DNA of 64,000 nucleotides from Gemmatimonadota bacterium (GCA_028873595.1 JAPPOV010000033.1:171165-235164); one strand, 5' to 3'; shown: positions 27,682-36,415, counted from the first letter of the stretch. Translations and numbers: made by a program. Notes: generated by a model not told the origin, from the sequence alone.

Positions 27682-27699
27682 CCTGAAGTGAAATTCAGG
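27682..27699. promoter_or_regulatory. Inverted repeat upstream of cytochrome c gene
   Basis: CCTGAA and TTCAGG form a perfect six-base inverted repeat separated by six bases, about 75 bases before the cytochrome c start, in a stretch noticeably richer in A/T than its surroundings. It may be an operator. No regulator is identified. Confidence 0.25.
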
Positions 27700-27771
27700 T
27701 CAACGGATACCTTGTTCTGTGAGTCCTAGTATTCAGTAGACGCCAGAATCCCTCCCATATTCAAGAACGCC

Positions 27772-28236
27772 ATGGCCAAGTACACCCGTCCTCTCATTGC
27801 GATGTTCACCCTCGCTCTGGTCGCCGCGTGTTCCTCCGGCAACCAGCCACCCGCGGAGCTGCCGGCTCCGCCCGCTGACGTGCCGATTGAGGCAGATGCC
27901 GACCCGACGACGGCGGACGGGATCTTCACGGTCGCACAGGCGGAGCGCGGCGAGGCCCTCTTCCGCTCGACGTGCAGTGAATGCCACGACTCGGCCGACT
28001 GGACCGAGACGGGCTTCAAGGGACGATGGGAAGAGCAGTCGGTGTACCAGCTCTGGTACTACGTGAACGAGCGGATGCCGTATGATGATCCGTGGAGCCT
28101 TTCCCGACAGCAGACGACCGATGTGCTGACGTACATCTTTCAGCTCAACGGCCTGCCGACCGGCGAAACCGAGTTGGCAACGGATGACGACTCCATCGAC
28201 GACTACTGGATTGCCTGGGGGTCGAGCCGCCCCTAG
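27772..28236 (+). CDS. Cytochrome c lipoprotein
   Basis: A protein of 154 residues with a lipoprotein signal (VAAC, Cys20), a Pro/Ala/Asp-rich linker, and one class I cytochrome c domain. The haem motif is CSECH (Cys68, Cys71, His72) and the likely axial Met is Met102 in NERMPYDDP. It probably carries electrons at the outer face of the membrane; the partner is unknown, although the PQQ/cytochrome protein elsewhere in this window is one possibility. It is monocistronic and convergent, with only three bases to the glycosyltransferase stop. Confidence 0.88.
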   Translation: MAKYTRPLIAMFTLALVAACSSGNQPPAELPAPPADVPIEADADPTTADGIFTVAQAERGEALFRSTCSECHDSADWTETGFKGRWEEQSVYQLWYYVNERMPYDDPWSLSRQQTTDVLTYIFQLNGLPTGETELATDDDSIDDYWIAWGSSRP

Positions 28237-28239
28237 CGG

Positions 28240-29415
28240 TCAGCGGATCGGACCGGCTGCTCGGTTGGCGGCGGTCCTCATGATCTCGAGCACGGCGTCG
28301 AAGTAGTCTGTTTCCTCATGCCGCGCGGCGACCTCGGCGGCGGCGAGGCCCATGCGTCTGCGGACGCTCGGGTCGAGGAGTGCTCGTACGGCCGCCGCAA
28401 CCTCGTTGGGTGCGGCCGGGTCTACGATCAGACCTGTCTTGCCGTGATCGATGAGTTCGGATGACCCGGCGTACGGCGTTCCGATGACGGGCAACCCGCA
28501 TCCCATCGCCTCCAGAGCAACCCATCCGAACGCGTCGTGCCAGGACAGAAAGACGAGGACGTCGGCCGCGGCCAGCGCCTTCACCGCCGGTGTGACGGGT
28601 CCGGCCAGATGGACGAACCCTTCGAGTCCGTGCGCCCGGATCAGTGACGCAGCCTTTTTTCGCTGCCGATCGCCCGTCCCTCGCCCGGCGACGAGCAGGT
28701 GCACCAGCGGGTCGGTCGGACCGACGTCGGCGAGCGTCTCCAGGAGTTGCCACAGCCCCTTTCGACGGAAGTTGTGTCCGAGAAAGAGGAGACACACGGC
28801 GTCGTCGGGGATGCCCCAGTGGGCGCGCATTTCCTCCCGCAGGGCGTGGCGACGGTGCGGATTGTACTCCGTGGTGTCGATCGCATTGGGTACGATGTGG
28901 ACATGCTCCTCCGGAATCCGGTAGCTCCCCAGGATGAGTTCCTTCATGTACCGCGACTGGCAGACGACATCTGGCTGGGGAGAGGGTCTCTCGTAAAACC
29001 CGCGTTCCCACCGGAGGTCAGCCTGTGTCCATGGCGTCCATCGAGCCAGTTGGCGAACGGCACGCTCCGCCGGGTTCCGTACCGAACGGAGGTTCTGCCT
29101 GTAGTGCTCGGTCCCGTACGCCGCACGGAGCACGTTCGCCGGCACGCCCCGGTAGCGGCGTGATCGCTCTGGGTTGAGGAGGAAGACGTCGAGCGACAAC
29201 TCTGCGACGACGTCTCTGAGCCGGGCCCGCGGGACGTCATGAAGCAGTCGCAGACAAGCCCCCTCAGGCAGGGGCACGTCGACGGGCTGATCCCTTACTG
29301 TCAGGAACTCGACCTCGTGACCTGCGGACCCTAGCCACGACCCGAGCCGCCATAGCATCCGTTGTTGGCCCGCCTCCTGGGGGTCGGCGATCCGGATGTC
29401 GATACCAATGCGCAT
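28240..29415 (-). CDS. GT4-family glycosyltransferase
   Basis: A protein of 391 residues with a GT-B fold. The C-terminal nucleotide-sugar domain has 'VCLLFLGHNFRRKG', 'HLAGPVTPAVKALAAADVLV' and 'DAFGWVALEAMGCGLPVIGT', the family motif with Glu302 in the usual E-x7-E region (the first acid is Asp294). The N-terminal acceptor domain starts 'MRIGIDIRIADPQEAGQQ'. Sugar and acceptor cannot be named. It lies four bases after a DUF579-like methyltransferase gene, and a sulfotransferase is nearby, so it probably builds or decorates a cell-surface glycan. Confidence 0.92.
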   Translation of the reverse strand: MRIGIDIRIADPQEAGQQRMLWRLGSWLGSAGHEVEFLTVRDQPVDVPLPEGACLRLLHDVPRARLRDVVAELSLDVFLLNPERSRRYRGVPANVLRAAYGTEHYRQNLRSVRNPAERAVRQLARWTPWTQADLRWERGFYERPSPQPDVVCQSRYMKELILGSYRIPEEHVHIVPNAIDTTEYNPHRRHALREEMRAHWGIPDDAVCLLFLGHNFRRKGLWQLLETLADVGPTDPLVHLLVAGRGTGDRQRKKAASLIRAHGLEGFVHLAGPVTPAVKALAAADVLVFLSWHDAFGWVALEAMGCGLPVIGTPYAGSSELIDHGKTGLIVDPAAPNEVAAAVRALLDPSVRRRMGLAAAEVAARHEETDYFDAVLEIMRTAANRAAGPIR

Positions 29416-29419
29416 GGAG

Positions 29420-29986
29420 CTAGCCGAGCGCGTAGTAGCGCATGGTTTCCACCTCGCTGACCAGATGGTCCGCGCCGAGGAAGGCGTCGCTGCACTCCGC
29501 CTCCGTGGACCGATGACAATCGTGAACGAAGACTTTGCCCCGCGATCGTTTTGCGAGTACCGAAGCCGTGTAGATGCTCATCATTCGGCCTCGGCGGTAC
29601 CAGCGCGTGCCACGGGGTCCGTCGACGAGGATCACGTCCCATTCCGTGTCCAGGATGTCGACTGGAAGGGAGCGCATGTGCAGCAGGGATGGAATGAACC
29701 GAAGGAACGACCACATGATTCGGAGCGTCCAGTAGCGGACGTCGATCACGGTGATTCCGTCGACGTGATTCCGCGCATAATCCGCCCAGATCTTGATGTC
29801 TTCGACGAAGACGGTATGACCGCCTTTGTTGGTGTCCATCCACAGAGACGAATCTCGGCCAACGCCGAATACGAGAAGGTTGCACGGTGCCTGGGTGGCG
29901 ATCACTCCATGCACGAGCATGTACTCTGCCGCGCTCGCCTGACCGGGGTTGTTCTCGACCAGACTTCGGATCCGCTCCTGGCTCAC
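29420..29986 (-). CDS. Methyltransferase-like protein resembling plant DUF579 (GXM/IRX15) enzymes
   Basis: A protein of 188 residues starting at GTG, which overlaps the upstream stop (GTGA). Its blocks match the plant glucuronoxylan 4-O-methyltransferase / IRX15 family: 'NLLVFGVGRDSSLWMD' (36-51, the SAM-binding loop; plants have NFLVFGLGHDSLMW), 'DTEWDVILVDGPRG' (113-126), 'GRMMSIYTASVLAKR' (133-147) and 'VFVHDCHRSTE' (152-162). In plants these enzymes methylate glucuronic acid side chains of xylan. There is no signal peptide, so it is cytoplasmic. Position between a small unknown gene and a glycosyltransferase suggests methylation of a sugar, possibly a uronic acid, in a surface polysaccharide. 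Family recognition is by eye. Confidence 0.75.
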   Translation of the reverse strand: MSQERIRSLVENNPGQASAAEYMLVHGVIATQAPCNLLVFGVGRDSSLWMDTNKGGHTVFVEDIKIWADYARNHVDGITVIDVRYWTLRIMWSFLRFIPSLLHMRSLPVDILDTEWDVILVDGPRGTRWYRRGRMMSIYTASVLAKRSRGKVFVHDCHRSTEAECSDAFLGADHLVSEVETMRYYALG

Positions 29987-30228
29987 TGGGCCTCGCTGAG
30001 TCCCGCCAGCAGTCGGTCCGAATCGGTCGTGCTCATGAACGCCCCGATACGCCAGAACGCGCTTTGCGGCACCGATCGTCCGGCCTGCGGATCGAGGAGC
30101 CCCGGGGCCGCCTCGTCCCCCTCCCCGAAGACGAGATACATTTCGATGGAGACAGCTTCCCGCGGCAGCGTGCACAAAGGGGCCATGAGGGTGGCCCTTA
30201 CGGGTCGAGAAGCGTCGAAACGAAGCAT
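29983..30228 (-). CDS. Small protein of unknown function coupled to the methyltransferase
   Basis: A possible protein of 81 residues (MLRFDASRPVRATLMAPLC...) ending LLAGLSEAQ, whose stop overlaps the GTG of the DUF579-like gene. The frame remains open upstream past the divergent MutS-like start, so the true start is uncertain; the ATG at 30228 is the last good choice that avoids overlap with the MutS-like gene. There is no clear ribosome-binding site. It contains 'SIEMYLVFGEGDEA' and 'SAFWRIGAFMSTTDSD', which look like real protein, but no family is recognised. Confidence 0.45.
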   Translation of the reverse strand: MLRFDASRPVRATLMAPLCTLPREAVSIEMYLVFGEGDEAAPGLLDPQAGRSVPQSAFWRIGAFMSTTDSDRLLAGLSEAQ

Positions 30229-30266
30229 GGAGGCCAAGAGTGGATGGGACGGGTCGATAGTGTCGC

Positions 30267-30271
30267 AGGAG
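30267..30271 (+). promoter_or_regulatory. Ribosome-binding site fixing the MutS-like GTG start
   Basis: AGGAG lies eight bases before the GTG at 30280. It marks the start, although the reading frame is open much further upstream. Confidence 0.7.
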
Positions 30272-30279
30272 ACGGCGGG

Positions 30280-32160
30280 GTGAGCCACCCGCGTGTCGCC
30301 TACCAGCACGCGTCCGACGTTCGCGCGGCGGAGGTCCTCGAGCTCGAAGGGAGAGCCCGTCGCGTCGAGATCGCACGTATCTCCGCGTTCATCGTCGGAG
30401 CCGTAGCCGGGCTCCTTCGAAACGATCTGCCGATTTCGGCGGTCTTCCCGACGTCGATCGCACTTCTCACGGGCGTTGCCTTCGTGGCGCTCGTGGTCCA
30501 CCACCGGCGACTGCGCCGTGAGTTACGGCGTGCCCGAGCTGCGGGGGCGCTCGCGAAGATGGGGCTGGCGCGGATGGATCGAGACTGGAAGGGCCTTGCG
30601 GCAGCCTTCGAAGACGTCGGATACGAGGACCCCCTTCTGCGGCCGCCCGATCCCGGGGATGAGCAGCACCCCTACGCAACGGACCTTGACCTCTTCGGGC
30701 CCGCATCAGTTCGCGCGCTTCTGGGTCCCACACCGACGCCAACCGGAGTCGAACACCTGCGGCGCTGGTTATCCGAGCCGAGTACGGGGGAGGAGGTTCG
30801 TCGCAGGCAGTCCGCGGTCCGAGCGCTGTCGGAGGATGACGCCGCTCGCGAGGCCCTTGCGATCGAGTCACTCCTGATTGATTCGGCGGACGCGCGTGCG
30901 TGGGACCGGTTTCTTGAGTGGACTTGCCTTCCGGCGCCGATTGGAGGAGCCGGTGGAGTATCGTCCTGGTCCGCTCCTGCCTCTTTCGCTCTTCCTGGCT
31001 TCACGGGCGTCCTGTTTGTCCTCTGGTTTCCGGCGATCGTACCGGCGTGGAGCTGGATCTTGCCGCTCGCCGTTCAGACGTTTCTGGCATGGCGATGGGG
31101 ACAGACCCTGAGCGCGTATTTCGATATGGCTTCCGGTCGAAGCCGCGGCGTGCGAAGGCACCATGCCGTGTGTGCGGCGTGGGAGGCCTACGAGACCTCT
31201 GAGCCGACCCTCCGCGCCCTGATCGGGCGACTGCAGGATGAGGATGGCCGCACCGCCTCGGAATCCATTCGAGTACTCGAACGACTCCTGGACCTGGTCG
31301 AATCCCGAGCCTCGATGTTTCAACCCCTTCTGTCCTTTGGGCTGATGTCCGACGTGCATCTCGCACGTGCCCTCGAGCGCTGGCGAGCATGCTCGGGTGT
31401 TCATGTCCACGACTGGTTTCAGGCCCTTGGAGAGCTTGAAGCGATCGCGGCTCTCGCCACGCTGGCGTACGATCAGCCCGACTGGACGTTCCCTGCGGTG
31501 GCCGATGGGGAGCCCGCGTTCGAAGCTAAGCGGCTTGGACATCCGCTGCTCTCCGATGCTGTTCGACGCCCGAGTGACGTCGTCGTCGACGGAGCGGGCA
31601 GGTTCCTTCTCGTTACCGGATCCAATATGTCCGGAAAGAGCACCTTGCTGCGATCGATCGGGCTGGCGGCCGTCATGGGACAGGCCGGCTCGGTGGTATG
31701 TGCGTCCGGCGCGAGTATGAGCTCCCTGCGGGTATTCACGTCGATGCGGATTCACGATTCGCTGACCGGTGGCGTCTCGCTGTTCATGGCCGAGCTCCTG
31801 CGTCTCAAGCAGTTGGTCGACGCTGCGGATGCTGGTGGCCCGGGTACCTCTCCGCTGCTCTATCTGATCGATGAGGTTCTGCAAGGCACGAATTCCGAGG
31901 AGCGACGCGTGGCGGCTCGCCGGATCATCTCACATCTCCTGGACACCAACGCAATCGGGGCGGTCACGACACATGACCTCGCACTGCACGAGGATGAGGC
32001 GCTGGACCCTCGGTCGACGAAGGTACACTTCCGGGAGACCGTCGATGACGCCGCAGAGCAGATCTTGAGCTTCGATTACGTTCTCCGTCCTGGGCTGGCC
32101 ACGAGCCGGAACGCATTGAAGCTCCTGAGGATCGTGGGGCTCGACGACTCGGCGAAGTAG
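30280..32160 (+). CDS. MutS-family ATPase with predicted membrane segments
   Basis: A protein of 626 residues starting at GTG. The C-terminal third is a MutS ATPase: Walker A TGSNMSGKSTLL (446-457), 'GASMSSLRVFTSMRIHDSL', Walker B LLYLIDE with 'VLQGTNSEE' (526-541) and the dimer-interface 'AVTTHDLAL'. The mismatch-recognition domain I is absent; residues 130-380 resemble the lever/core domains. Hydrophobic stretches at 33-47, 52-73, 236-257 and 258-273 look like membrane helices. This fits the uncharacterised MutS-like group with transmembrane segments rather than MutS1 or MutS2. It is unlikely to do ordinary mismatch repair. It is transcribed alone. Confidence 0.88.
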   Translation: MSHPRVAYQHASDVRAAEVLELEGRARRVEIARISAFIVGAVAGLLRNDLPISAVFPTSIALLTGVAFVALVVHHRRLRRELRRARAAGALAKMGLARMDRDWKGLAAAFEDVGYEDPLLRPPDPGDEQHPYATDLDLFGPASVRALLGPTPTPTGVEHLRRWLSEPSTGEEVRRRQSAVRALSEDDAAREALAIESLLIDSADARAWDRFLEWTCLPAPIGGAGGVSSWSAPASFALPGFTGVLFVLWFPAIVPAWSWILPLAVQTFLAWRWGQTLSAYFDMASGRSRGVRRHHAVCAAWEAYETSEPTLRALIGRLQDEDGRTASESIRVLERLLDLVESRASMFQPLLSFGLMSDVHLARALERWRACSGVHVHDWFQALGELEAIAALATLAYDQPDWTFPAVADGEPAFEAKRLGHPLLSDAVRRPSDVVVDGAGRFLLVTGSNMSGKSTLLRSIGLAAVMGQAGSVVCASGASMSSLRVFTSMRIHDSLTGGVSLFMAELLRLKQLVDAADAGGPGTSPLLYLIDEVLQGTNSEERRVAARRIISHLLDTNAIGAVTTHDLALHEDEALDPRSTKVHFRETVDDAAEQILSFDYVLRPGLATSRNALKLLRIVGLDDSAK

Positions 32161-32271
32161 GGCAAGGAGCCCGATATGTGCTGGGCCTTTCATCTGGGGC
32201 TGTCGTCATCTCGCTGACGCTGGATGGAATCTAGATGAGTACCGTGACGATTCGCTTCTCGGTCGACCGGT

Positions 32272-33078
32272 CTACCAGCCGTAGTCCTCGCCGATGAGTT
32301 CGTAGAGCCTGCGGTTCGGCTCCTGGAAGACGCGTTCGAGGTATGCGCGCGCTTCGGGATCGACGTCGGAGCGCCGGCCCACCATCCGTGGGGAAAGATC
32401 GGACGGTATGAGGTCGGGCCGCACACCGGAGAACTCGAAGACCGTTCGTAAGGTCCGGCCGGGCTCGGCGAACATGTGGTCGCTCTCGAGGATCAGAATT
32501 CGTTCCGGATCGATCGACGCGAACAGCCGCTCGACCTGATCGGCGTACATGCCCCGAAGCACGTAGGAGGCGTGGATCCATTCTTCCCTATCGATGGGAT
32601 AGCTTCCGTCGTCGCGAAGGCCGATGCGTTCGGTCTCTGCGTCCAGCGCCTCGAGGAGACCGAGGGGTTCACGACCACGCTTCTTCTCATGGAAATAGTG
32701 AGAGATGGCGCGCTCGACCGGGTCCCTCAGGAGTACGATCAGGCGGACGTCGGGGAGGGCCGATGCGATCCGTTCGGGAGCGGCCGGATGCAGCATATAC
32801 CGGGGTGTCGCCTCGATCGCGATTCCACCTCCGACGCGGGCACGGGTTGGGAAATGTGCCCGATACCAGGGCTCACCGAGTGGCCAGTCGTCGCGTGCCA
32901 ACGTGCGTCCACCGTCGAAGTAGTGGACTTCCTTCGGGATCGAGCCGTGTACCTCGGGGTGCTGCACCATCCAGGCGAAAAGGGACGATGTGCCACACTT
33001 CTGCACCCCCGGAATCATGACGTTGGGCAGAACACGTTGACGCCATGTCAGCCGTCGCCACGGCCAGCCGGATCTCAT
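32272..33078 (-). CDS. Sulfotransferase
   Basis: A protein of 268 residues of the heparan-sulfate-type sulfotransferase fold. The 5'-phosphosulfate loop is GVQKCGTSSL (24-33, Lys27) and the 3'-phosphate site is 'LLRDPVERAISHYFHEKKRG' (Arg118, Ser126). It transfers sulfate from PAPS to a hydroxyl, probably of a sugar. 'YPIDREEWIHASYVLRGMYA' and 'ILILESDHMF' are typical of the family. No signal peptide. With the glycosyltransferase and methyltransferase on the same strand, this points to a sulfated, methylated surface glycan. The MutS-like gene lies between them on the other strand. Confidence 0.92.
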   Translation of the reverse strand: MRSGWPWRRLTWRQRVLPNVMIPGVQKCGTSSLFAWMVQHPEVHGSIPKEVHYFDGGRTLARDDWPLGEPWYRAHFPTRARVGGGIAIEATPRYMLHPAAPERIASALPDVRLIVLLRDPVERAISHYFHEKKRGREPLGLLEALDAETERIGLRDDGSYPIDREEWIHASYVLRGMYADQVERLFASIDPERILILESDHMFAEPGRTLRTVFEFSGVRPDLIPSDLSPRMVGRRSDVDPEARAYLERVFQEPNRRLYELIGEDYGW

Positions 33079-33548
33079 GATCGAGGGTTAGCGGAGAAAA
33101 GCTCAGCCGCTGACGTCGACGCCTGTGGATCGAACCTTGTGCGCCCCCTCGATCGGGAACGCGACGTCTTCAGCGACTCGGATGTGGCTCCACGTGGCGC
33201 ATCCACCTGGGCCGAGGAGGGGCACGATACAGGTGTTGCGTTGCGTCATGGCGTTGTGATCAAGAGGGTCGACGTAGCGAACCTACGCATAACCGAAGCG
33301 GTTTCCGAATCCGAGCGTGATCCGTGCGCGCCACGAGTATGTTCGGCTACACACCACTGGGCGATGACGAGGGCGATGCGACGTTTCCGGCTGGGCGCCG
33401 ACTCGCGTTCGACACGAACCGGGGGCTACTCAGGGACGACACGAAGACCTGACCCGTGCCAGATCTGTTTGGCCACCCCATAATTCGGGTCCGTATCGGG
33501 TAGGGTTCGCTCTCCCCATGACTGCCACTCGAAGGTGTTTCGATCTCC
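33079..33548. other. Divergent intergenic region upstream of an S9 peptidase
   Basis: About 470 bases without a convincing gene. A weak promoter-like pair is GTGCCA (33456-33461) and CATAAT (33479-33484), 17 bases apart and pointing to the S9 gene. An AAGGTG ribosome-binding site precedes the S9 start. Nothing else is recognised. Confidence 0.4.
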
Positions 33549-35816
33549 ATGCGTATCGATCTTTTCGCCCCCCTCGCGCGTCCCGCCGCCGCGGCGGCTG
33601 TCGCGGCTGTCCTTCTCGCTCTTCCCGCGAACGCGCAGCAGCGTCCCATGACCTTCATGGATATGCAGGTACAGCGCTCCGGCGGCTCATGGGCCCCGAG
33701 TCCGGATGGCCAATGGATGCTCTACACGATCCGTACGCCCGATTGGCAGGAAGCGGAATCGCAGACCGACATCCATGTAGTCTCCTTGGAGGAGGGCGTG
33801 ACGTCGAGCCGTCAGCTCACGTATACGGACGACAAGAACGAGACGCAGCCGACGTGGGCACCCGACGGGTCATGGTTCGTGTTCGCATCGAATCGAGATT
33901 CCGACAACGACGACAACGACGGCAACCAGCTCTACATGATGCGCCACGACGGTGGTGAGGCGCGCAAGATCACGGATGCAGACGGGGGAGTGAGCGGCTT
34001 CGACTTCAGCCCGAACGGTAGATGGATGATCTACCGGAGTGGTGAGGCAGGGCAGCAGCAGCTGTACCGGATGGCGGTTGCCGACCTGCCGGGTGGAGAT
34101 GCCGAGCAGATGACCTCGGGTGACGCTGGTGTCGAAGAGTGGGACTGGAGTCCCGACGGGTCTACCCTCTACTTCGTGCGACCCGACGCGTTCGACGACG
34201 CGGACAGGCGTCGCCGAGATGCTGGCTTCACGGTCGACGTGCGAAACCAGGTCACGTCTTTGTCGAGCCTGTGGGCGATGTCGATGGATACCGGTCTGGA
34301 GCGCATGCTCGAGCATTCCGAGGACTACAGCGTGGATAACTTCAACGTCTCGGACGACGGTCGATGGATCTCGTTCACCGGAGGCTCGGTCGAACGATAT
34401 GAGCGGAACATCACGGCGTCCCGGCTCTATGCCGACCAGTATCTGCTGGAGCTCGCCAGTGGGCATGTCGAGCGACTGACCGACAACTATGAGGTCGGAG
34501 AAAGCGGCACACAGTTTTCTCCGGACGGGCGGTGGATCGCCTTCTCCGCGCCCGACGAGATGGAGCGGTACTCGATGACCGAGAATCGCATCTACATCCG
34601 TGCGGTCGAAGACCGGGGTGGAGCGTTCCGTAAGTTGGGATCGAGCTTCGATCAGAGCCTCTCCGTCGGCTTCTGGGCCGAGGACTCGAAGACCATCTTC
34701 TTCAACACCGGTGTGACCGTCACGAACCAGCTCCACGCGCTCGACATCGAGCGCGACGAGGTTCGTCAAGTTACGAACGAGCGGGCTGTTGTCTCCGTGA
34801 ATCGTGACGAGGATACCGGCGTGATCCTGATCAACTATCAGGATCCGATGACGCCTCCGACGGTGTTCACGGTGGAGGACTTCGACGACGTCGACGATCG
34901 TGACGAGTGGGTTCAGCTGGTCGACGTGAATCCGCAGGTGGCTGAGCTCGCACTGGGGCGTGAGGTCGAGGTCAACTGGACCTCGACGGACGGCAAGACG
35001 GTTGGTGGCGTGCTGGTGTATCCGGTCGGGTATCAGGAGGGGACACGTTACCCGCTCATCGTGGCGATTCACGGTGGACCCGCGTCGGCCGATGTGCTGC
35101 GTTTCAACGGTGGCTACGGCGCTCAGGTCTATGCCGGTGCCGGGTATGCGGTACTCAAGCCCAATTACCGCGGCTCCCGCAACTACGGGAATGCCCACCG
35201 GACGGACATCGTCGGCGACTATTTCACGCTCGGTTATGACGACATCATGACGGGCGTCGACTACCGGATCGACGAAGGGATCGTCGACGGTGAGCGCATG
35301 GGCGCACTCGGATGGAGTGCCGGTGGGCACTGGTCGAACTGGATCCTCACGCAGACCGACCGGTTCAAGGCGATCAGCTCTGGTGCGGGTACAATGAACT
35401 GGATCAGCATGTACGCGCAGAGCGACGTGCAGCGGAACCGCCAATTCTACGTTGGCGATGGGTTCCTCTACGAGGACTTCGACACCTACTTCGACCAATC
35501 GCCGCTCAAGTACATCACGAACGCCAGCACGCCGACGATGATCCATGTCGTCGAGGGCGACCCACGGGTACCGAGCCCGCAATCCGTGGAGCTGCACATG
35601 GCGCTCAAGAAGCTCGACGTGCCGACCGAGCTGTTCATGTATCCTGGTCGCAGTCACGGCATCCCGGATCCGCGAAACCGGTTGGTGAAGGCGGTCAGCG
35701 AAATGGCGTGGATGGACCACTATGTGCGTGGCATCGGTGACAAGTTCGAATGGGAGCAGGTGCTCGAGACGCTGGAAGCGGAGGCTGAGGACGCACGCCC
35801 CGTATCGTACCAGTGA
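33549..35816 (+). CDS. S9 family serine peptidase (prolyl-oligopeptidase / DPP-IV-like), exported
   Basis: A protein of 755 residues with a signal peptide ending NAQQ near residue 29. The N-terminal half is a TolB/WD-like propeller with repeats such as 'WAPSPDGQWMLYTIR', 'FDFSPNGRWMIYRS' and 'TQFSPDGRWIAFSA'. The C-terminal alpha/beta hydrolase carries Ser590 (GWSAGGHW), Asp671 (VEGDPRV) and His703 (RSHGIPDP). It cleaves short peptides outside the cytoplasm. Its stop overlaps the start of the DinB gene (GTGA), so the two are coupled. A second S9 enzyme is at 61-63 kb with only family-level similarity. Confidence 0.95.
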   Translation: MRIDLFAPLARPAAAAAVAAVLLALPANAQQRPMTFMDMQVQRSGGSWAPSPDGQWMLYTIRTPDWQEAESQTDIHVVSLEEGVTSSRQLTYTDDKNETQPTWAPDGSWFVFASNRDSDNDDNDGNQLYMMRHDGGEARKITDADGGVSGFDFSPNGRWMIYRSGEAGQQQLYRMAVADLPGGDAEQMTSGDAGVEEWDWSPDGSTLYFVRPDAFDDADRRRRDAGFTVDVRNQVTSLSSLWAMSMDTGLERMLEHSEDYSVDNFNVSDDGRWISFTGGSVERYERNITASRLYADQYLLELASGHVERLTDNYEVGESGTQFSPDGRWIAFSAPDEMERYSMTENRIYIRAVEDRGGAFRKLGSSFDQSLSVGFWAEDSKTIFFNTGVTVTNQLHALDIERDEVRQVTNERAVVSVNRDEDTGVILINYQDPMTPPTVFTVEDFDDVDDRDEWVQLVDVNPQVAELALGREVEVNWTSTDGKTVGGVLVYPVGYQEGTRYPLIVAIHGGPASADVLRFNGGYGAQVYAGAGYAVLKPNYRGSRNYGNAHRTDIVGDYFTLGYDDIMTGVDYRIDEGIVDGERMGALGWSAGGHWSNWILTQTDRFKAISSGAGTMNWISMYAQSDVQRNRQFYVGDGFLYEDFDTYFDQSPLKYITNASTPTMIHVVEGDPRVPSPQSVELHMALKKLDVPTELFMYPGRSHGIPDPRNRLVKAVSEMAWMDHYVRGIGDKFEWEQVLETLEAEAEDARPVSYQ

Positions 35817-36415
35817 GTGCGATGAGCGTGACGCGTCCCGCGCGAGGGCTCGCACGGCGGATCGTGACGGGTGGCCGCTTCATCGCCGTCTCTGCGTCGG
35901 TCGTACTCGTTGCAGCCGCAGTCGGTGCGGGTGAGATCGAGGCACAGGCGCCGACCGGCTTCATGACCGAATTCGAGGGTCAGTTCGGTGGCTCCGCCCG
36001 GAAGCTCGTTTCCCTGGCGGAGGCGATGCCCGCGTCTGCGTATGATTGGAGCCCTGGCGAGGGCGTGGCCAGCGTGGCCAGGGTGTTCATGCACATCGCT
36101 CGGTACAACTACATGTATCCGCACGAGAACATGGGTCGCGAGACCCCCGTGCCCCCGGCCGAGTACCGACGCTGGGAGGACGAGGTTTCGGACAAGGACC
36201 GTGTAGTCGAGATCCTTGCGGCATCGATGGAGTATGTGTGGACCGTAGCGGGGTCGATGGATGCATCCTCCCTCGACCGGCAGACGGAGTTGTACGGCCG
36301 GGACGTCGGGGAGTGGGCTGTCATGCTGCAGCTCGTTACCCACATGAACGAACACCTCGGGCAGTCGATCGCATACGCGCGCATGAATGGCATCGTCCCG
36401 CCCTGGTCGAACTGA
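35813..36415 (+). CDS. DinB-fold protein with export signal
   Basis: A protein of 200 residues. The C-terminal 150 residues are a DinB/YfiT four-helix bundle with the metal-binding histidines in place: His94 (VFMHIARYNY), His177 and His181 (THMNEHLGQSI). DinB-fold proteins are usually cytoplasmic thiol-dependent transferases; here an N-terminal segment (RFIAVSASVVLVAAAVGAG... EAQA) predicts export. It may start at the GTG overlapping the S9 stop or the ATG three codons later. Function unknown; coupling suggests work with the S9 peptidase or its products. Confidence 0.85.
   Translation: MSAMSVTRPARGLARRIVTGGRFIAVSASVVLVAAAVGAGEIEAQAPTGFMTEFEGQFGGSARKLVSLAEAMPASAYDWSPGEGVASVARVFMHIARYNYMYPHENMGRETPVPPAEYRRWEDEVSDKDRVVEILAASMEYVWTVAGSMDASSLDRQTELYGRDVGEWAVMLQLVTHMNEHLGQSIAYARMNGIVPPWSN

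Noticed and set aside
29396..30283. 295-codon plus-strand frame over the methyltransferase and small gene
   Set aside because: It has no domain, and conflicts with the DUF579-like motifs and the coupled overlaps on the minus strand.
31930..33483. Frames opposite the MutS-like end and the sulfotransferase
   Set aside because: They are complements of the MutS Walker B region and of the sulfotransferase; no domain or ribosome-binding site.
33870..35855. 661-codon minus-strand frame opposite the S9 peptidase
   Set aside because: High-GC third-position bias leaves long open complements. The plus-strand protein has a full catalytic triad and propeller.
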